DNA of 64,000 bases from Noviherbaspirillum sp. L7-7A (GTDB taxonomy: Bacteria > Pseudomonadota > Gammaproteobacteria > Burkholderiales > Burkholderiaceae_D), in assembly GCF_019052805.1 (NCBI RefSeq), contig NZ_JAHQRJ010000001.1:1674001-1738000 (forward strand), in the 5' to 3' direction. A model generated the notes under the pieces. That model did not search any database. It saw only the letters and a program-made list of their open reading frames with translations, and had not been told where the DNA came from. Positions 35,424-43,635 of the stretch are shown piece by piece. Numbering within the stretch: the first letter of the stretch is position 1; each line of letters opens with the position of its first letter. Made by a program: the position numbers and the translations under genes.

Positions 35424-36239
35424 TTATTCGGCCATCGACACCGGCACATGCATGTCCAGTTGTGCCAGCATGAAGCCGCGCTGGAAATCGACAATATGCT
35501 TACGCATCCAGTGTTCAGCCCGCTCGGCATCGTGCTGCCGCAGGGCGTCAAGAATATGGCGGTGCGCCGCCAGGTTACGCGCATGCATCTGCGGCAGCTG
35601 GCCCTGCATCCGGGCCAGCGTGGCGTTGTAGAGCAGGCTGACCGGCTCGCGCGCCAGCATCAGCGCGCGGTTGCGCCCGGCACGCGCCACCAGCGCATGG
35701 AACTGCACATCAAGATCAATCAGGGCAGACTCCCGCTGGGCCTGGGCCTGGGCCTGGGCGTCGCCTTCGGGCGCCTGCTGGGCCAGCGTCTCCATCCGCG
35801 CCAGGTTGGCGGCCAGCGCCTGCAGGTCGTCCTCGCGCGCCGCATGTGCCGCGAGCTGCGCCGCCAGCGGCTCCAGCACCACGGCTACCTGCCACAATTC
35901 ATGAAATGTCGCCTGCTGCAGCACCAGCGCGCGCATGGCGCGCGGCGCAAAGTCCGTCAGCCCCGGCAGCGCAACGAACAGCCGGCGCCCCTCGCGCCGC
36001 TCGACCAGCCCTTCCTGCTCCACCTGCCGTATCGCCTCGCGCAGCGTGGAGCGGTTGACGCCAAACTGCTGCGCCAGTTCCTGCTCGGTCGGCAGCGGCG
36101 CGCCTGGCTCCAGCGCGCCGGAAAGAATGATGCGCTCGATCTCCGCGGACACCGCCTTGTAGGCGGGTGCAATCCGCATCCGGCGAAACACCTGGTCGCC
36201 GGCGGGCGTCTCCTTGCTCACTGGATCGGTCAAGCCCAT
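35424..36239 (-). CDS. GntR-family regulator with FCD domain
   Basis: A 271-residue repressor-type regulator. The N-terminal winged helix has LPTEQELAQQFGVNRSTLRE AIRQVEQEG in its conserved form, and the C-terminal helical FCD domain (about 105-255) has the metal/acid-binding D-x3-H-x(n)-H pattern (DVQFHALVARAGRNR, AAHRHILDAL). FCD regulators bind organic acids. It is the first gene of the Liv/CoA-ligase operon, 20 bases before the receptor gene, and is the obvious candidate to control it in response to the imported acid. A (GCCTGG)n repeat at about 35733-35760 encodes an Ala-Gln stretch in the middle. Confidence 0.92.
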   Translation of the reverse strand: MGLTDPVSKETPAGDQVFRRMRIAPAYKAVSAEIERIILSGALEPGAPLPTEQELAQQFGVNRSTLREAIRQVEQEGLVERREGRRLFVALPGLTDFAPRAMRALVLQQATFHELWQVAVVLEPLAAQLAAHAAREDDLQALAANLARMETLAQQAPEGDAQAQAQAQRESALIDLDVQFHALVARAGRNRALMLAREPVSLLYNATLARMQGQLPQMHARNLAAHRHILDALRQHDAERAEHWMRKHIVDFQRGFMLAQLDMHVPVSMAE

Positions 36240-36538
36240 TCTTTCCTGTCCTCTGGATAAAGGGAAAGCTGCTGCAGTCCGTGTCGCTGATCGAATTAAT
36301 GTCCGTTTGTCGGATATTCGTACTGAAGATGACTTTTGGTCAAGAAGATTTGATTGTGCGGTGCAAAAGTAAATCCGACAGCCGCATGGTTCTGGTGACC
36401 GGCCTGGAGGAACCCGTTTGAATCGCCGGGCACCAATGCACGCTTCGGCCGGAACTGACCTGACCTGGCGTGCCCCAAACCTGCCTGCACAACAAGGTAC
36501 CCCCTTTTAATACTTCACCCGACACGAAGGAACCGCAC

Positions 36539-37108
36539 ATGGACGCAACCACCCCTTCATCCTTGTCTCCACGACACGTGCAGACAGCCAGCGAAGTCAA
36601 CAACCACCAAACGCGCCAATCCGGGCAGATGCCGCCCGGCCCGGGGGTGCGCCCGGTTAATGTGGACCGGGCGCTCTGGCGCGATGTCCTTTTCGCTGCG
36701 TCAGACATGGGCAATATCGACATCGTCAGAGGCGTGCTTGACGCCGGGCTGGCAAGCGCGGACAGCACCGATCCCGAGAGCGGCGACACTGCCCTAATGC
36801 ATGCAGCCCAGTATGGAAGGGCTGACGTGGCGCAACACCTGCTGGATGCGCGGGCAAACGTGGATCAGGTCAACAATGACTGCCTGACCGCGCTGGGAGT
36901 GGCGGAAATCGCCGGCGAGTCAAAAGCGATTGACATATTAAGACGGAACAACGCTTACACTCTGTTTAGTTTGGACAACACACGGCAATACACCCCTGAA
37001 CAGCTGGAACGTATTCATCGAGCGGACCGGGCTTTATACGACGAGCAAGGCGGAAGGCTGAGAGCGACCCGGCCCACGTTGATGCCGCTAGAAGCATCAA
37101 ATCAATAA
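36539..37108 (+). CDS. Ankyrin-repeat protein
   Basis: A 189-residue soluble protein. Residues about 55-140 contain about two and a half ankyrin units: LFAASDMGNIDIVRGVLDAGLA, GDTALMHAAQYGRADVAQHLL and a weaker third unit, CLTALGVAEIAGESKAIDILR. The first 50 residues are Ser/Thr/Gln/Pro-rich and disordered. Such proteins mediate protein contacts. The ATG at 36539 follows AAGGAACCG and is preferred to earlier in-frame starts. It stands alone, so a partner cannot be suggested. Confidence 0.8.
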   Translation: MDATTPSSLSPRHVQTASEVNNHQTRQSGQMPPGPGVRPVNVDRALWRDVLFAASDMGNIDIVRGVLDAGLASADSTDPESGDTALMHAAQYGRADVAQHLLDARANVDQVNNDCLTALGVAEIAGESKAIDILRRNNAYTLFSLDNTRQYTPEQLERIHRADRALYDEQGGRLRATRPTLMPLEASNQ

Positions 37109-37116
37109 ACGCGCCT

Positions 37117-37154
37117 GCGCTGTGTGCATGGTGCCCCCGCGATGCACACAGCGC
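37117..37154. terminator. Bidirectional terminator-like stem
   Basis: Perfect 13-bp stem GCGCTGTGTGCAT (37117-37129) and ATGCACACAGCGC (37142-37154) with a 12-base loop, between two converging genes (ankyrin on plus, cytochrome on minus). No long T tract. Confidence 0.6.
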
Positions 37155-37161
37155 TGCAGGC

Positions 37162-38439
37162 CTACTCCAACGGCACCGTCCGATAACGACTCACCTCCCC
37201 CGGACCAACCGGCGCGCCCTGGTTCCCCCAGGCCGAACGCACATAGCTGACCACCGCCGCCACGTCCTCGTCATTCATCGATGGCCCATAGGGCGGCATG
37301 CCATATGGCCGTGGATTGCCAGCGGTGCTGGGCGGATAGCCGCCATTGAGCACCATGCGGATCGGGTTGACCGATGAGGCAACGATGGAATGGTTGCCGG
37401 CCAGGCGCGGATAGGCTGGCGGCTTGCCGCTGCCGTCGGCGCGATGGCATTCGGCGCAGTTCTTTTCATACAGCTTTGCGCCCTGCTCCAGCAGGCGCTG
37501 GGCCTGGGTATCGCTGACCGTGGCGGCAGCGGCGGGTGCTGCCGCCTGCTGCGGCAAGGATTTCAGGTAGACCGCCATCGACTCGGCGTCCTGATCGCTC
37601 AGGTGCTGCAGGCTCTGTGCCACCACTTCCGCCATAGGCCCGTACACCGCGCTCTTCATCGACACGCCGGTCTTGAGCAGCCGCGCCAGGTCGGCCGTGT
37701 CCCAGTCGGCCATGCCGGTGGCGCCCTGCGGGGTGAGCGCCGGCGCGTACCAGTTCAGCACCGGGATCATGCCGCCCGACAGGTCGCCGCGCAGCGGCGT
37801 GGCGCCGAGCGCATTGCGGCTGCTGTGGCAGGCCACGCAATGGCCCAGGCCCTGCACCAGGTAGGCGCCGCGGTTCCACTGTTCCGGCTGGCCGGACTGC
37901 GGCTCGAAGACGCCGGGGCGGAAATACAGCGCCCGCCAGCCAGCCAGCAGCCAGCGCTGGTTGTACGGGAAGCGCAGCTCATGTTCCCGGTTTTCCTGGC
38001 GCACCGGGGCGAGGGTTCGCATCCAGGCATAGATGGCGTCGCTGTCCTCGCGGCTCACGCGGGTGTAGCTGGTGTAGGGAAAGGCCGGGTACAGGAAGCG
38101 GTCGTCGCGGCCGCGGCCGTTGTGCATGGCGCGCCAGAAATCGTCGGCGCTCCAGTCGCCGATGCCGGTGGCGTCCGGCGTCAGGTTGGGTGCGTAGAGC
38201 GCGCCGAACGGCGTAGCGATGGCGCGCCCGCCGGCATAGGGCTGGCCGCCGCGCGCGGTGTGGCAGGCCATGCAGTCGCCGACGCGGGCCAGGTAGGCGC
38301 CCCGCGTCAGCTGGGCCGCCTTGTCGGCTACCGGCTGCGCGGCATGGGCACGGTCGGGATGCCGCATCATCTGCCAGGCCAGTACTGCGGCCGGCACCGC
38401 GATCAGCAGCGCCACCACCAGGATCAGGATGCGCTTCAT
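37162..38439 (-). CDS. Triheme cytochrome c, dehydrogenase-type
   Basis: A 425-residue membrane-anchored c-type cytochrome with one N-terminal helix (KRILILVVALLIAVPAAVLA) and three CxxCH sites: CMACH, CVACH and CAECH. This layout and length match the cytochrome subunit of PQQ/FAD alcohol, gluconate and sorbitol dehydrogenases of the inner membrane. No dehydrogenase flavoprotein or quinoprotein gene adjoins it; the cognate enzyme must lie elsewhere. The ATG at 38437-38439 overlaps the stop of the upstream cytochrome gene. Confidence 0.88.
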   Translation of the reverse strand: MKRILILVVALLIAVPAAVLAWQMMRHPDRAHAAQPVADKAAQLTRGAYLARVGDCMACHTARGGQPYAGGRAIATPFGALYAPNLTPDATGIGDWSADDFWRAMHNGRGRDDRFLYPAFPYTSYTRVSREDSDAIYAWMRTLAPVRQENREHELRFPYNQRWLLAGWRALYFRPGVFEPQSGQPEQWNRGAYLVQGLGHCVACHSSRNALGATPLRGDLSGGMIPVLNWYAPALTPQGATGMADWDTADLARLLKTGVSMKSAVYGPMAEVVAQSLQHLSDQDAESMAVYLKSLPQQAAAPAAAATVSDTQAQRLLEQGAKLYEKNCAECHRADGSGKPPAYPRLAGNHSIVASSVNPIRMVLNGGYPPSTAGNPRPYGMPPYGPSMNDEDVAAVVSYVRSAWGNQGAPVGPGEVSRYRTVPLE

Positions 38440-39158
38440 GGCCGGCCCGCCTTTCTTGCCTGGGCCACGCTGCCGCATTCGAGCGGCAGCGTAGCGGCGC
38501 TGTCGGACACGGCCCTGGCATCGGCCGGCACCGGCTGCTGCGACAGCCAGGCCGATACCGCGCTGATATCCTCCACCGACAGCCGCGTGGCCAGGGCCGC
38601 CATGCAGTCCGGCTGGGCGGCATGGCGGGTGCCGTTCTTCCAGGCGCCGAACTGGCCGCTGAGATAATCGCGCGGCAGGCCCAGGAGGCCGGGGATGGCC
38701 GGCGCCATGCCGGTCAGGGCCTTGCCATGGCAGGCCACGCAGGCCGGCACATCGGCCTTGCGGTCGCCATCGAGGGCGAGCTGGCGGCCGCGCGCCAGTT
38801 GCGCCGGACTGACCTGCAACGGCTGCGGCGGCGGATACGGCGGATGCTGGCTGGCGAAATGGTCCGCCATCGCCTGCAGATAGTCGTCCGACAGATGGCT
38901 CACCATGTAGACCATCATCGGATAGGTGCGCCGGCCCTCGCGGAAATTGACCAGCTGGTTGTAGAGGTAGCCGGCCGGCTTGCCGGCGATGCGCGGATAG
39001 TAGCCGTCGCTGGCCGCGCGGCCCTGCTCGCCGTGGCAGCCCGTGCAGGCGGCCGTGCGCTGGGCCATGGTGTCAGGGACGGTCTGAGGCTGCGGCCGGG
39101 CAGACGTCGCTGCCAGTGCCAGGCCCAGGGCGAGAACGGATTTGCAGTAGGGTGTCAT
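38436..39158 (-). CDS. Diheme cytochrome c (c4-like)
   Basis: A 240-residue exported protein with two CxxCH motifs (CTGCH and CVACH), an arrangement of two class-I-type domains like cytochrome c4. The signal peptide spans about residues 1-25 (SVLALGLALAATSARPQ). Some His/Met ligands are visible (YPMMVYMVSHLSDDYLQAM). It precedes the triheme gene and overlaps it by four bases, so the pair probably forms an electron chain from a dehydrogenase to terminal oxidase. The start at 39156-39158 is chosen by the signal peptide. Confidence 0.85.
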   Translation of the reverse strand: MTPYCKSVLALGLALAATSARPQPQTVPDTMAQRTAACTGCHGEQGRAASDGYYPRIAGKPAGYLYNQLVNFREGRRTYPMMVYMVSHLSDDYLQAMADHFASQHPPYPPPQPLQVSPAQLARGRQLALDGDRKADVPACVACHGKALTGMAPAIPGLLGLPRDYLSGQFGAWKNGTRHAAQPDCMAALATRLSVEDISAVSAWLSQQPVPADARAVSDSAATLPLECGSVAQARKAGRP

Positions 39159-39450
39159 GCCGCGATGATAGCGGAGCGCCCTCCTTCGGCACAGGCCATG
39201 GCGAGCTGCCTTGCGCCATATCACTGGCCTTCCACAGCGATTACAAGCATCGTCAATTCGCACGGCATAGTGGAAAAATATGCATGTAAGTTGTGCAAAC
39301 TCCATGACAGAGAGGCAACCATCGGGTACGCTCAGCCCCGTATTTCCCGTGTTATCAAGTTGTTACGGCGTTTTTCGCTGTGTGGCACAGCCCTTGCAAT
39401 ATCAGCCCAAGAAGTTCTGTCCCTTCGAAATAGAGAAACAGGAGAAGTTA

Positions 39451-39810
39451 ATGGAAACGAACTACCCGGGAGACCTGTCATCCGCCCTTGAAATGGACGC
39501 TGACGACCTGAGCGGCGCCACCTCCGGCGGCAATCTGCGCGGCGACCTCGCCGACCTGAAGAAAGACCTCGATGCCCTGCTCGCCAAGGCCTCCACGCTG
39601 ACCGACCGCGAACTGCGCGATGCCCGCGACCGCCTTCTGTCACGCTTCGGCACCATGCGGGTCGCCGCCCAGGACATGGCCGGCCAGGCGCAGGAACAGC
39701 TCAACCGCGGCGTCGACATGACCAGCGAGTACGTCAAGGAGCGTCCGATGCAGGCCCTGGCGATCGCCGCCGGCATCGGCCTGGTGTTGGGCGCAATCAC
39801 GCGCCGCTGA
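39451..39810 (+). CDS. DUF883 (ElaB/YqjD-like) membrane-anchored protein
   Basis: A 119-residue protein of the ElaB/YgaM/YqjD family. The C-terminal helix PMQALAIAAGIGLVLGAITRR ends in the Arg-Arg typical of the family and anchors it in the membrane; the rest is a long amphipathic coiled coil. Related proteins of E. coli bind ribosomes in stationary phase. It starts ATG 39451 after GGAGAAG and heads a three-gene run with the next two. Confidence 0.88.
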   Translation: METNYPGDLSSALEMDADDLSGATSGGNLRGDLADLKKDLDALLAKASTLTDRELRDARDRLLSRFGTMRVAAQDMAGQAQEQLNRGVDMTSEYVKERPMQALAIAAGIGLVLGAITRR

Positions 39811-39816
39811 CAGGGC

Positions 39817-39841
39817 GCGCGGCCCGCCTGGCGGGCCGCGC
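39817..39841. other. GC-rich hairpin between DUF883 and YqjE-like genes
   Basis: Perfect 11-bp stem GCGCGGCCCGC with GCGGGCCGCGC and a CTG loop, just after the DUF883 stop. Without a T tract, it may set a processing or stability boundary in the operon. Confidence 0.45.
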
Positions 39842-39874
39842 CTGTCCATCGTCCAACCAGATCTGGGGTTTCAT

Positions 39875-40243
39875 GTGTTCGAGAAGATAAAAAAATCCAA
39901 ACAGCTCGCGCTGATGATGAGCGAGCGCGTCAGCGACTACCTGAGCCTGCTGAAAATCGAGGCGAAGATGCAGGGCGCGGTGCTGGTCAAGCAGGTGATC
40001 GGCTTTGCGGTTGCCGCCATCTTCGGGCTGCTGGCAACGGTCTTTCTGGGCGTAGCCATCATCGTGAGTTTCTGGGAGACCGATTACCGCATCCTGGTCG
40101 CCTGGCTGGTCTTCCTCGCCTTTGGCGCCGGCGCCGGCGCGGGCCTGTTCCTGGCCAGGAAGCATGTCGCGCCGTCCGAGCCATTTGCCCACGTACGCGC
40201 CGAAGTGCAGCGTGACATTGACCTGATCAAGGAAACGCTATGA
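39875..40243 (+). CDS. Phage-holin-superfamily III / YqjE-like membrane protein
   Basis: A 122-residue protein starting at GTG 39875 (an ATG two bases upstream is out of frame). It has two hydrophobic helices (about 45-70 and 75-100), a basic first segment and a C-terminal amphipathic tail, as in YqjE. It lies between a DUF883 protein and a YqjK-like protein; the trio resembles the yqjD-yqjE-yqjK group of enterics. Its stop overlaps the next start. Confidence 0.8.
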   Translation: MFEKIKKSKQLALMMSERVSDYLSLLKIEAKMQGAVLVKQVIGFAVAAIFGLLATVFLGVAIIVSFWETDYRILVAWLVFLAFGAGAGAGLFLARKHVAPSEPFAHVRAEVQRDIDLIKETL

Positions 40244-40647
40244 ATGTAAAGGCACCAGAGGGCGGCCCGCTGGAAGAACAGCGCGATGCGCTGCTGGCGA
40301 GGATCCATGCCAGCCGCGCCTCCTACCGCGAGCAGCTGCATGCGGTGGATGTGGGCGATGCGGCCAGCCCCAGCATGAAGGAATTGATGCATGACCCGGT
40401 GAATCACCCGTTCCCGCGCAGCCAGAGCATGCGCTGGCTGCTCAGCCATCCGTGGCTGATTGCCGGCGGCGTGGCGGCGCTGGTCATCATCGGTCCGCGG
40501 CGCGCCGTCAGCGGCCTTGGCCGCGCCGCGCCGCTGGTCAGCAGCGCCGCTGCCATGATCACCACCACCCTGCAGGACCCGGCCAAGATGCGGGTGGCAA
40601 CACGCGGGCTTGCGTCACTGACGCAGATGATCCGCTCACGTCGCTGA
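40240..40647 (+). CDS. YqjK-like small membrane protein
   Basis: A 135-residue protein with a single hydrophobic helix near residues 69-84 (LSHPWLIAGGVAALVIIG) preceded by a charged helix and followed by an Arg-rich tail. Last gene of the DUF883/YqjE group by ATGA overlap. The family assignment rests mainly on context and size. Confidence 0.7.
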   Translation: MNVKAPEGGPLEEQRDALLARIHASRASYREQLHAVDVGDAASPSMKELMHDPVNHPFPRSQSMRWLLSHPWLIAGGVAALVIIGPRRAVSGLGRAAPLVSSAAAMITTTLQDPAKMRVATRGLASLTQMIRSRR

Positions 40648-40751
40648 GCGGCTGTTCCGAATTGCCTCCGGCGTGGCTTTCCTGGCGACGGGCAAGAAGG
40701 CAAATACAGGAAAGATAGCCGCCATGGCTAATTACTTATAGGGAAAACATC

Positions 40752-40892
40752 ATGAAAAAACTGATCGCGGTAATGGGAGTGCTGATGGTGATGGGCCTGA
40801 CCGGCTGCAACACGATGAAAGGCATGGGCAAGGATGTCGAGCGCGGCGGCGAAAAGGTGCAGGACGCGGCTTCCCGCCAGCAGGCCAAGTAA
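40752..40892 (+). CDS. Entericidin A/B family lipoprotein
   Basis: A 46-residue lipoprotein. The hydrophobic signal ends with a lipobox LTGC (cleavage before Cys19), followed by NTMKGMGKDVERGGEKVQDA, which is the entericidin motif. Entericidins are small stress-induced envelope peptides of the antidote/toxin type. It is preceded by a poor match to AGGGAA and followed by a strong terminator. Too short for ordinary gene callers but clearly recognisable. Confidence 0.92.
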   Translation: MKKLIAVMGVLMVMGLTGCNTMKGMGKDVERGGEKVQDAASRQQAK

Positions 40893-40952
40893 GCAACCCG
40901 GCGCGGCGTCGGGACACGGTCTCGATGCGTCGCCCGGGCATGCCGCGACATG

Positions 40953-41005
40953 ACGGCGCGGCATGAAGGCATTCCACTGGAACGCTTTCATGCCGCGCCG
41001 TTTTT
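40953..41005 (+). terminator. Strong rho-independent terminator after the entericidin gene
   Basis: A 15-bp perfect stem (ACGGCGCGGCATGAA 40953-40967 with its complement at 40987-41001) continues inward through TTCC/GGAA to a 3-base loop. It is followed by TTTTT. It separates the entericidin gene from a converging minus-strand gene. Confidence 0.88.
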
Positions 41006-41015
41006 ACATCGGCTT

Positions 41016-41552
41016 TTACGGACGACGCATTTCCGATTGGCTGCGCAACTGCGGCTCGCCGTGCGGGTCCGACGGGCCGTCCGGTTCCGGCAGGCCGCGT
41101 TTCTCGGCGCGGGTCGGCTTTTCCGAAGGGCCGTCCAGGCTGGGCCAGACAAACACTGCCCGGTTGCCGCCGCCGCTCTTGACGCTGGCGGTGCGATGCA
41201 GGCTGACGCCCCCGGTCTGCGCCAGGATGCGGTAGCCATTGGCCGGCGGCAGGTCGACCAGCAGCATCGGCGCATCGCAATCGACTGCCATCAGGTGGGC
41301 GCCCTTGCGATCGGCAATATCGACATGCACCTTGGCCAGGTAGCTGCCGTCGCGGGTGGCGAAAGTCATCAGCAGGCCGTGGCTGTGGGCCTGGGTTTTC
41401 ATGTATTCGGACTCATCCTGCCCAACACCGCCGCACAGAAACTTCACGCCTCTTTCGGTCTGCGGCTGCACCGGCGCCTCGGGCGTCTGCGCCTGCGCGG
41501 CAGCGCCGATCAGCGAGCCGGCCAGCAGCATGGCGATGGTGACTCGGCACAT
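41016..41552 (-). CDS. Hypothetical exported protein
   Basis: A 178-residue protein with a signal peptide (MCRVTIAMLLAGSLIGAAAQAQ, cleavage after AQA). The mature protein has two cysteines (FLCGGVG and VDCDAPML) and a beta-rich central part (YLAKVHVDIADRKGAHL). The C-terminal third is Pro/Glu/Arg-rich and disordered. The sequence KTQAHSHGLLMTFATRDGSYLA suggests a DUF4426-like or similar periplasmic fold, but I do not recognise it reliably. It is the downstream gene of a group of minus-strand envelope genes. Confidence 0.7.
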   Translation of the reverse strand: MCRVTIAMLLAGSLIGAAAQAQTPEAPVQPQTERGVKFLCGGVGQDESEYMKTQAHSHGLLMTFATRDGSYLAKVHVDIADRKGAHLMAVDCDAPMLLVDLPPANGYRILAQTGGVSLHRTASVKSGGGNRAVFVWPSLDGPSEKPTRAEKRGLPEPDGPSDPHGEPQLRSQSEMRRP

Positions 41553-41584
41553 CGCTTCCTCCTTGTTCAAGACTGGCACGGCGT

Positions 41585-41848
41585 TCAGGTCTGGATCACG
41601 AAGCGCGGGCCATGCTGTTCGCCATCGCGGTAAAAGACCGGTTCGCCCGGCTGCACGCTGAAGATGGCGCGCTTGATTTCGATGGGGCCAGGGCTGGCCT
41701 CGGAAGTATGCGGCCGGGGCGGCTGCGGCAGCGCCGGCTTGTCCAGCGACTTGTTGCAGGCGCTGACGGCAGCAGCAAGCAGCGCCGCAACCGCCATGGT
41801 TTTCAACAGGGTATTCGGACTGTGTTCATGTTCGTCTGGGTCATTCAT
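41585..41848 (-). CDS. Small hypothetical lipoprotein or anchored protein
   Basis: An 87-residue protein. A charged N-terminus (MNDPDEHEHS) precedes a hydrophobic stretch ending in VSACNKSLD, a lipobox-like site. The C-terminal half, PIEIKRAIFSVQPGEPVFY RDGEQHGPRFVIQT, is conserved-looking and may form a small beta domain. The upstream ORF extension is not credible. It lies 33 bases upstream of the secreted protein at 41016. Confidence 0.6.
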   Translation of the reverse strand: MNDPDEHEHSPNTLLKTMAVAALLAAAVSACNKSLDKPALPQPPRPHTSEASPGPIEIKRAIFSVQPGEPVFYRDGEQHGPRFVIQT

Positions 41849-41950
41849 TGCATTACCTTTGCATCGTTTGGAAATGCGACGCCGCCGGGGCTGCATGCGA
41901 AGGCATCGCAGTCGCAGGCGGCGGCCATCAACATGGCAATTATGCAAGCT

Positions 41951-42265
41951 TTATGCCGGTTCCGTCTTGCGCTGCGCGGTGTTCGACGTGAGATTCTGCT
42001 TTCTTTCCTCGCGCCGCCGGTTGGCCCGATAGATCAGCTGGCCGACGACCGCGGTGAGCAGCATGAAGATATTGGTGGCGACGAAGACCCAGTTCTCGAC
42101 CAGAAAGCTGTAGATCACAAAGCCGGTGGAAGCGGCCAGCTGGCCAATGAACAGCCAGCTCGAGACGCCGGCGGTACTGCGGCTGCGCCATTGCTTGTAC
42201 ACCTGGCGCGAAATGGTGAGGATCAGGATCAGTGCACTGATCCATCCGGTAAGGTCTGCAAGCAT
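41951..42265 (-). CDS. SemiSWEET / PQ-loop family transporter
   Basis: A 104-residue membrane protein with three helices. LILTISRQVYKQWRSRSTAGVSSWLFIGQL is the PQ-loop-like region (a Q rather than PQ), and the following two helices match the SemiSWEET fold. Homodimers of such proteins move sugars passively. No sugar-use genes are nearby. The ATG at 42263-42265 gives the first helix in the expected position. Confidence 0.75.
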   Translation of the reverse strand: MLADLTGWISALILILTISRQVYKQWRSRSTAGVSSWLFIGQLAASTGFVIYSFLVENWVFVATNIFMLLTAVVGQLIYRANRRREERKQNLTSNTAQRKTEPA

Positions 42266-42328
42266 GCAACGACACTCCTGATTCAAAGATGGTCAACAAA
42301 CCACTGGCCGGCGCAATGCCGGCAGTGC

Positions 42329-42360
42329 AAAAGGAACCGGCCGGCTTCTGCGCCGGCCGG
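42329..42360 (-). terminator. Terminator of the SRPBCC-Hsp20 gene
   Basis: 9-bp stem CCGGCCGGC (42337-42345) and GCCGGCCGG (42352-42360) with a 6-base loop. On the minus strand it is followed by TTCCTTTT, about 75 bases after the stop at 42436. Confidence 0.55.
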
Positions 42361-42435
42361 CTTTACGACGACACACGCTGCTGGCAGACCGGCCTGGCCG
42401 CGGCCCGATTACTTGCCAGCCTGCTGCGCGGAGCT

Positions 42436-43566
42436 CTAGTCCTGTATGTCCAGCCGTTTGCCGCGCCGCTCGGCCGGGCTGGGCATGCGCAACGAGATTT
42501 CCAGCACGCCGTCGCGCATACTCGCCTGCGCCGAGTCCGGGTCCACGCCTTCGGGCAGTGGCACGGTGCGGTGAAACGGCCCGTAGCTGCGCTCTGAACG
42601 GCGAAAGCCTGGCGCGCTGCCGGATGCGAATGCCTCCTTGCGCTCGCCATCCACCACCACGCGGTCGCGCTGGACTTCCACGTTGACGCTGTCGCGGCTG
42701 ATGCCGGGCAGGTCGACGCAGATCAGCAGCCGGTCGTCGCGCTGCAGCACTTCCACCGGCGGCATCCACTTCCCGGCTTCGCCGCCCTCGCCGCTCTTGG
42801 CCGCGATCGGACGGCCGATGAAGCGGGCAAACAGCTGGTCCGCTTCCTCGGTCACCTTGCGCACCAGCGCCATCGGATCTTCCCAGCCGGCAAACTGACT
42901 GCGCAGCCATGCCTGGGGGCCGCCGCGGGCGTTGCCATCGCTGCGCCCTGCCCCGACCTGTTCGCCTTCCTCGCATTGGCCTGATGCGGACTGCGCCTGC
43001 TGCGTGCCCGATGCGGCCGAGGCCTGTGCTTCCTCGCGCTCGGCGCCCGTCTGGCCGACTGTCTTGCCCACCGGGCTCTGGGTAGCGTCGGCATTGACGT
43101 CCACATTGCCATTCGAATTGGCATGTGCATTGGCGCTTGCGCCTGCAACGCTGTTCTCGGCCGCTGCCATGCCCTGCTGTTCGGCCATGCGCTTGAAGCG
43201 GTCGAGGTCGCCCGCTACCCTCTGGGTCAGCGCCTGTTCGCGGTCGATCGGCAGTGCGTCGAATTCCATGCGCATGCGGATGCGGGTCTGGCCGGCCTGC
43301 AAGGGCTCGAACGCCAGGCTGCCGTGATGCTGGCCAGCGAGGTCGCGCCAGCGTATCGACTGGTCAGGTATGGTCTCGGTGATTTCGGAGTCCCATTCCA
43401 CTTCATGATCATGCCGCATTGCCCGCCAGTGCAGGCGGTTGTCGCCGGCGGGCCGCACTTCCCGCACGCCTTCCATGAAACGCGGATAGTCTTCCGCCCG
43501 CAGCCAGATCGCATACGCAGTGGCCGCCGGCACATTGACATCGATGCTTTGTTCCAATGTAGCCAT
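42436..43566 (-). CDS. SRPBCC - Hsp20 fusion protein
   Basis: A 376-residue fusion. Residues about 1-140 form a polyketide-cyclase/dehydrase-like SRPBCC domain (EQSIDVNVPAATAYAIWLRAEDYPRFMEGV; IRWRDLAGQHHGSLAFE). A low-complexity linker follows (about 150-245), rich in Ala/Ser/Asn/Gln. The C-terminal 100 residues form an alpha-crystallin/Hsp20 domain (DDRLLICVDLPGISRDSVNVEV, GPFHRTVPLPEGVD) with the terminal motif RRGKRLDIQD. Usually these two domains belong to separate proteins. The fusion suggests binding of hydrophobic ligand or membrane lipid by SRPBCC to localise or modulate the chaperone. The start ATG at 43564-43566 is chosen by the SRPBCC family. Confidence 0.85.
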   Translation of the reverse strand: MATLEQSIDVNVPAATAYAIWLRAEDYPRFMEGVREVRPAGDNRLHWRAMRHDHEVEWDSEITETIPDQSIRWRDLAGQHHGSLAFEPLQAGQTRIRMRMEFDALPIDREQALTQRVAGDLDRFKRMAEQQGMAAAENSVAGASANAHANSNGNVDVNADATQSPVGKTVGQTGAEREEAQASAASGTQQAQSASGQCEEGEQVGAGRSDGNARGGPQAWLRSQFAGWEDPMALVRKVTEEADQLFARFIGRPIAAKSGEGGEAGKWMPPVEVLQRDDRLLICVDLPGISRDSVNVEVQRDRVVVDGERKEAFASGSAPGFRRSERSYGPFHRTVPLPEGVDPDSAQASMRDGVLEISLRMPSPAERRGKRLDIQD

Positions 43567-43635
43567 GCTCTTTCTCCACTCATCGAACCTGGCCGCGATC
43601 GGCCCGGCACAGCGCATGCAGCGGGTGTATCGGCA

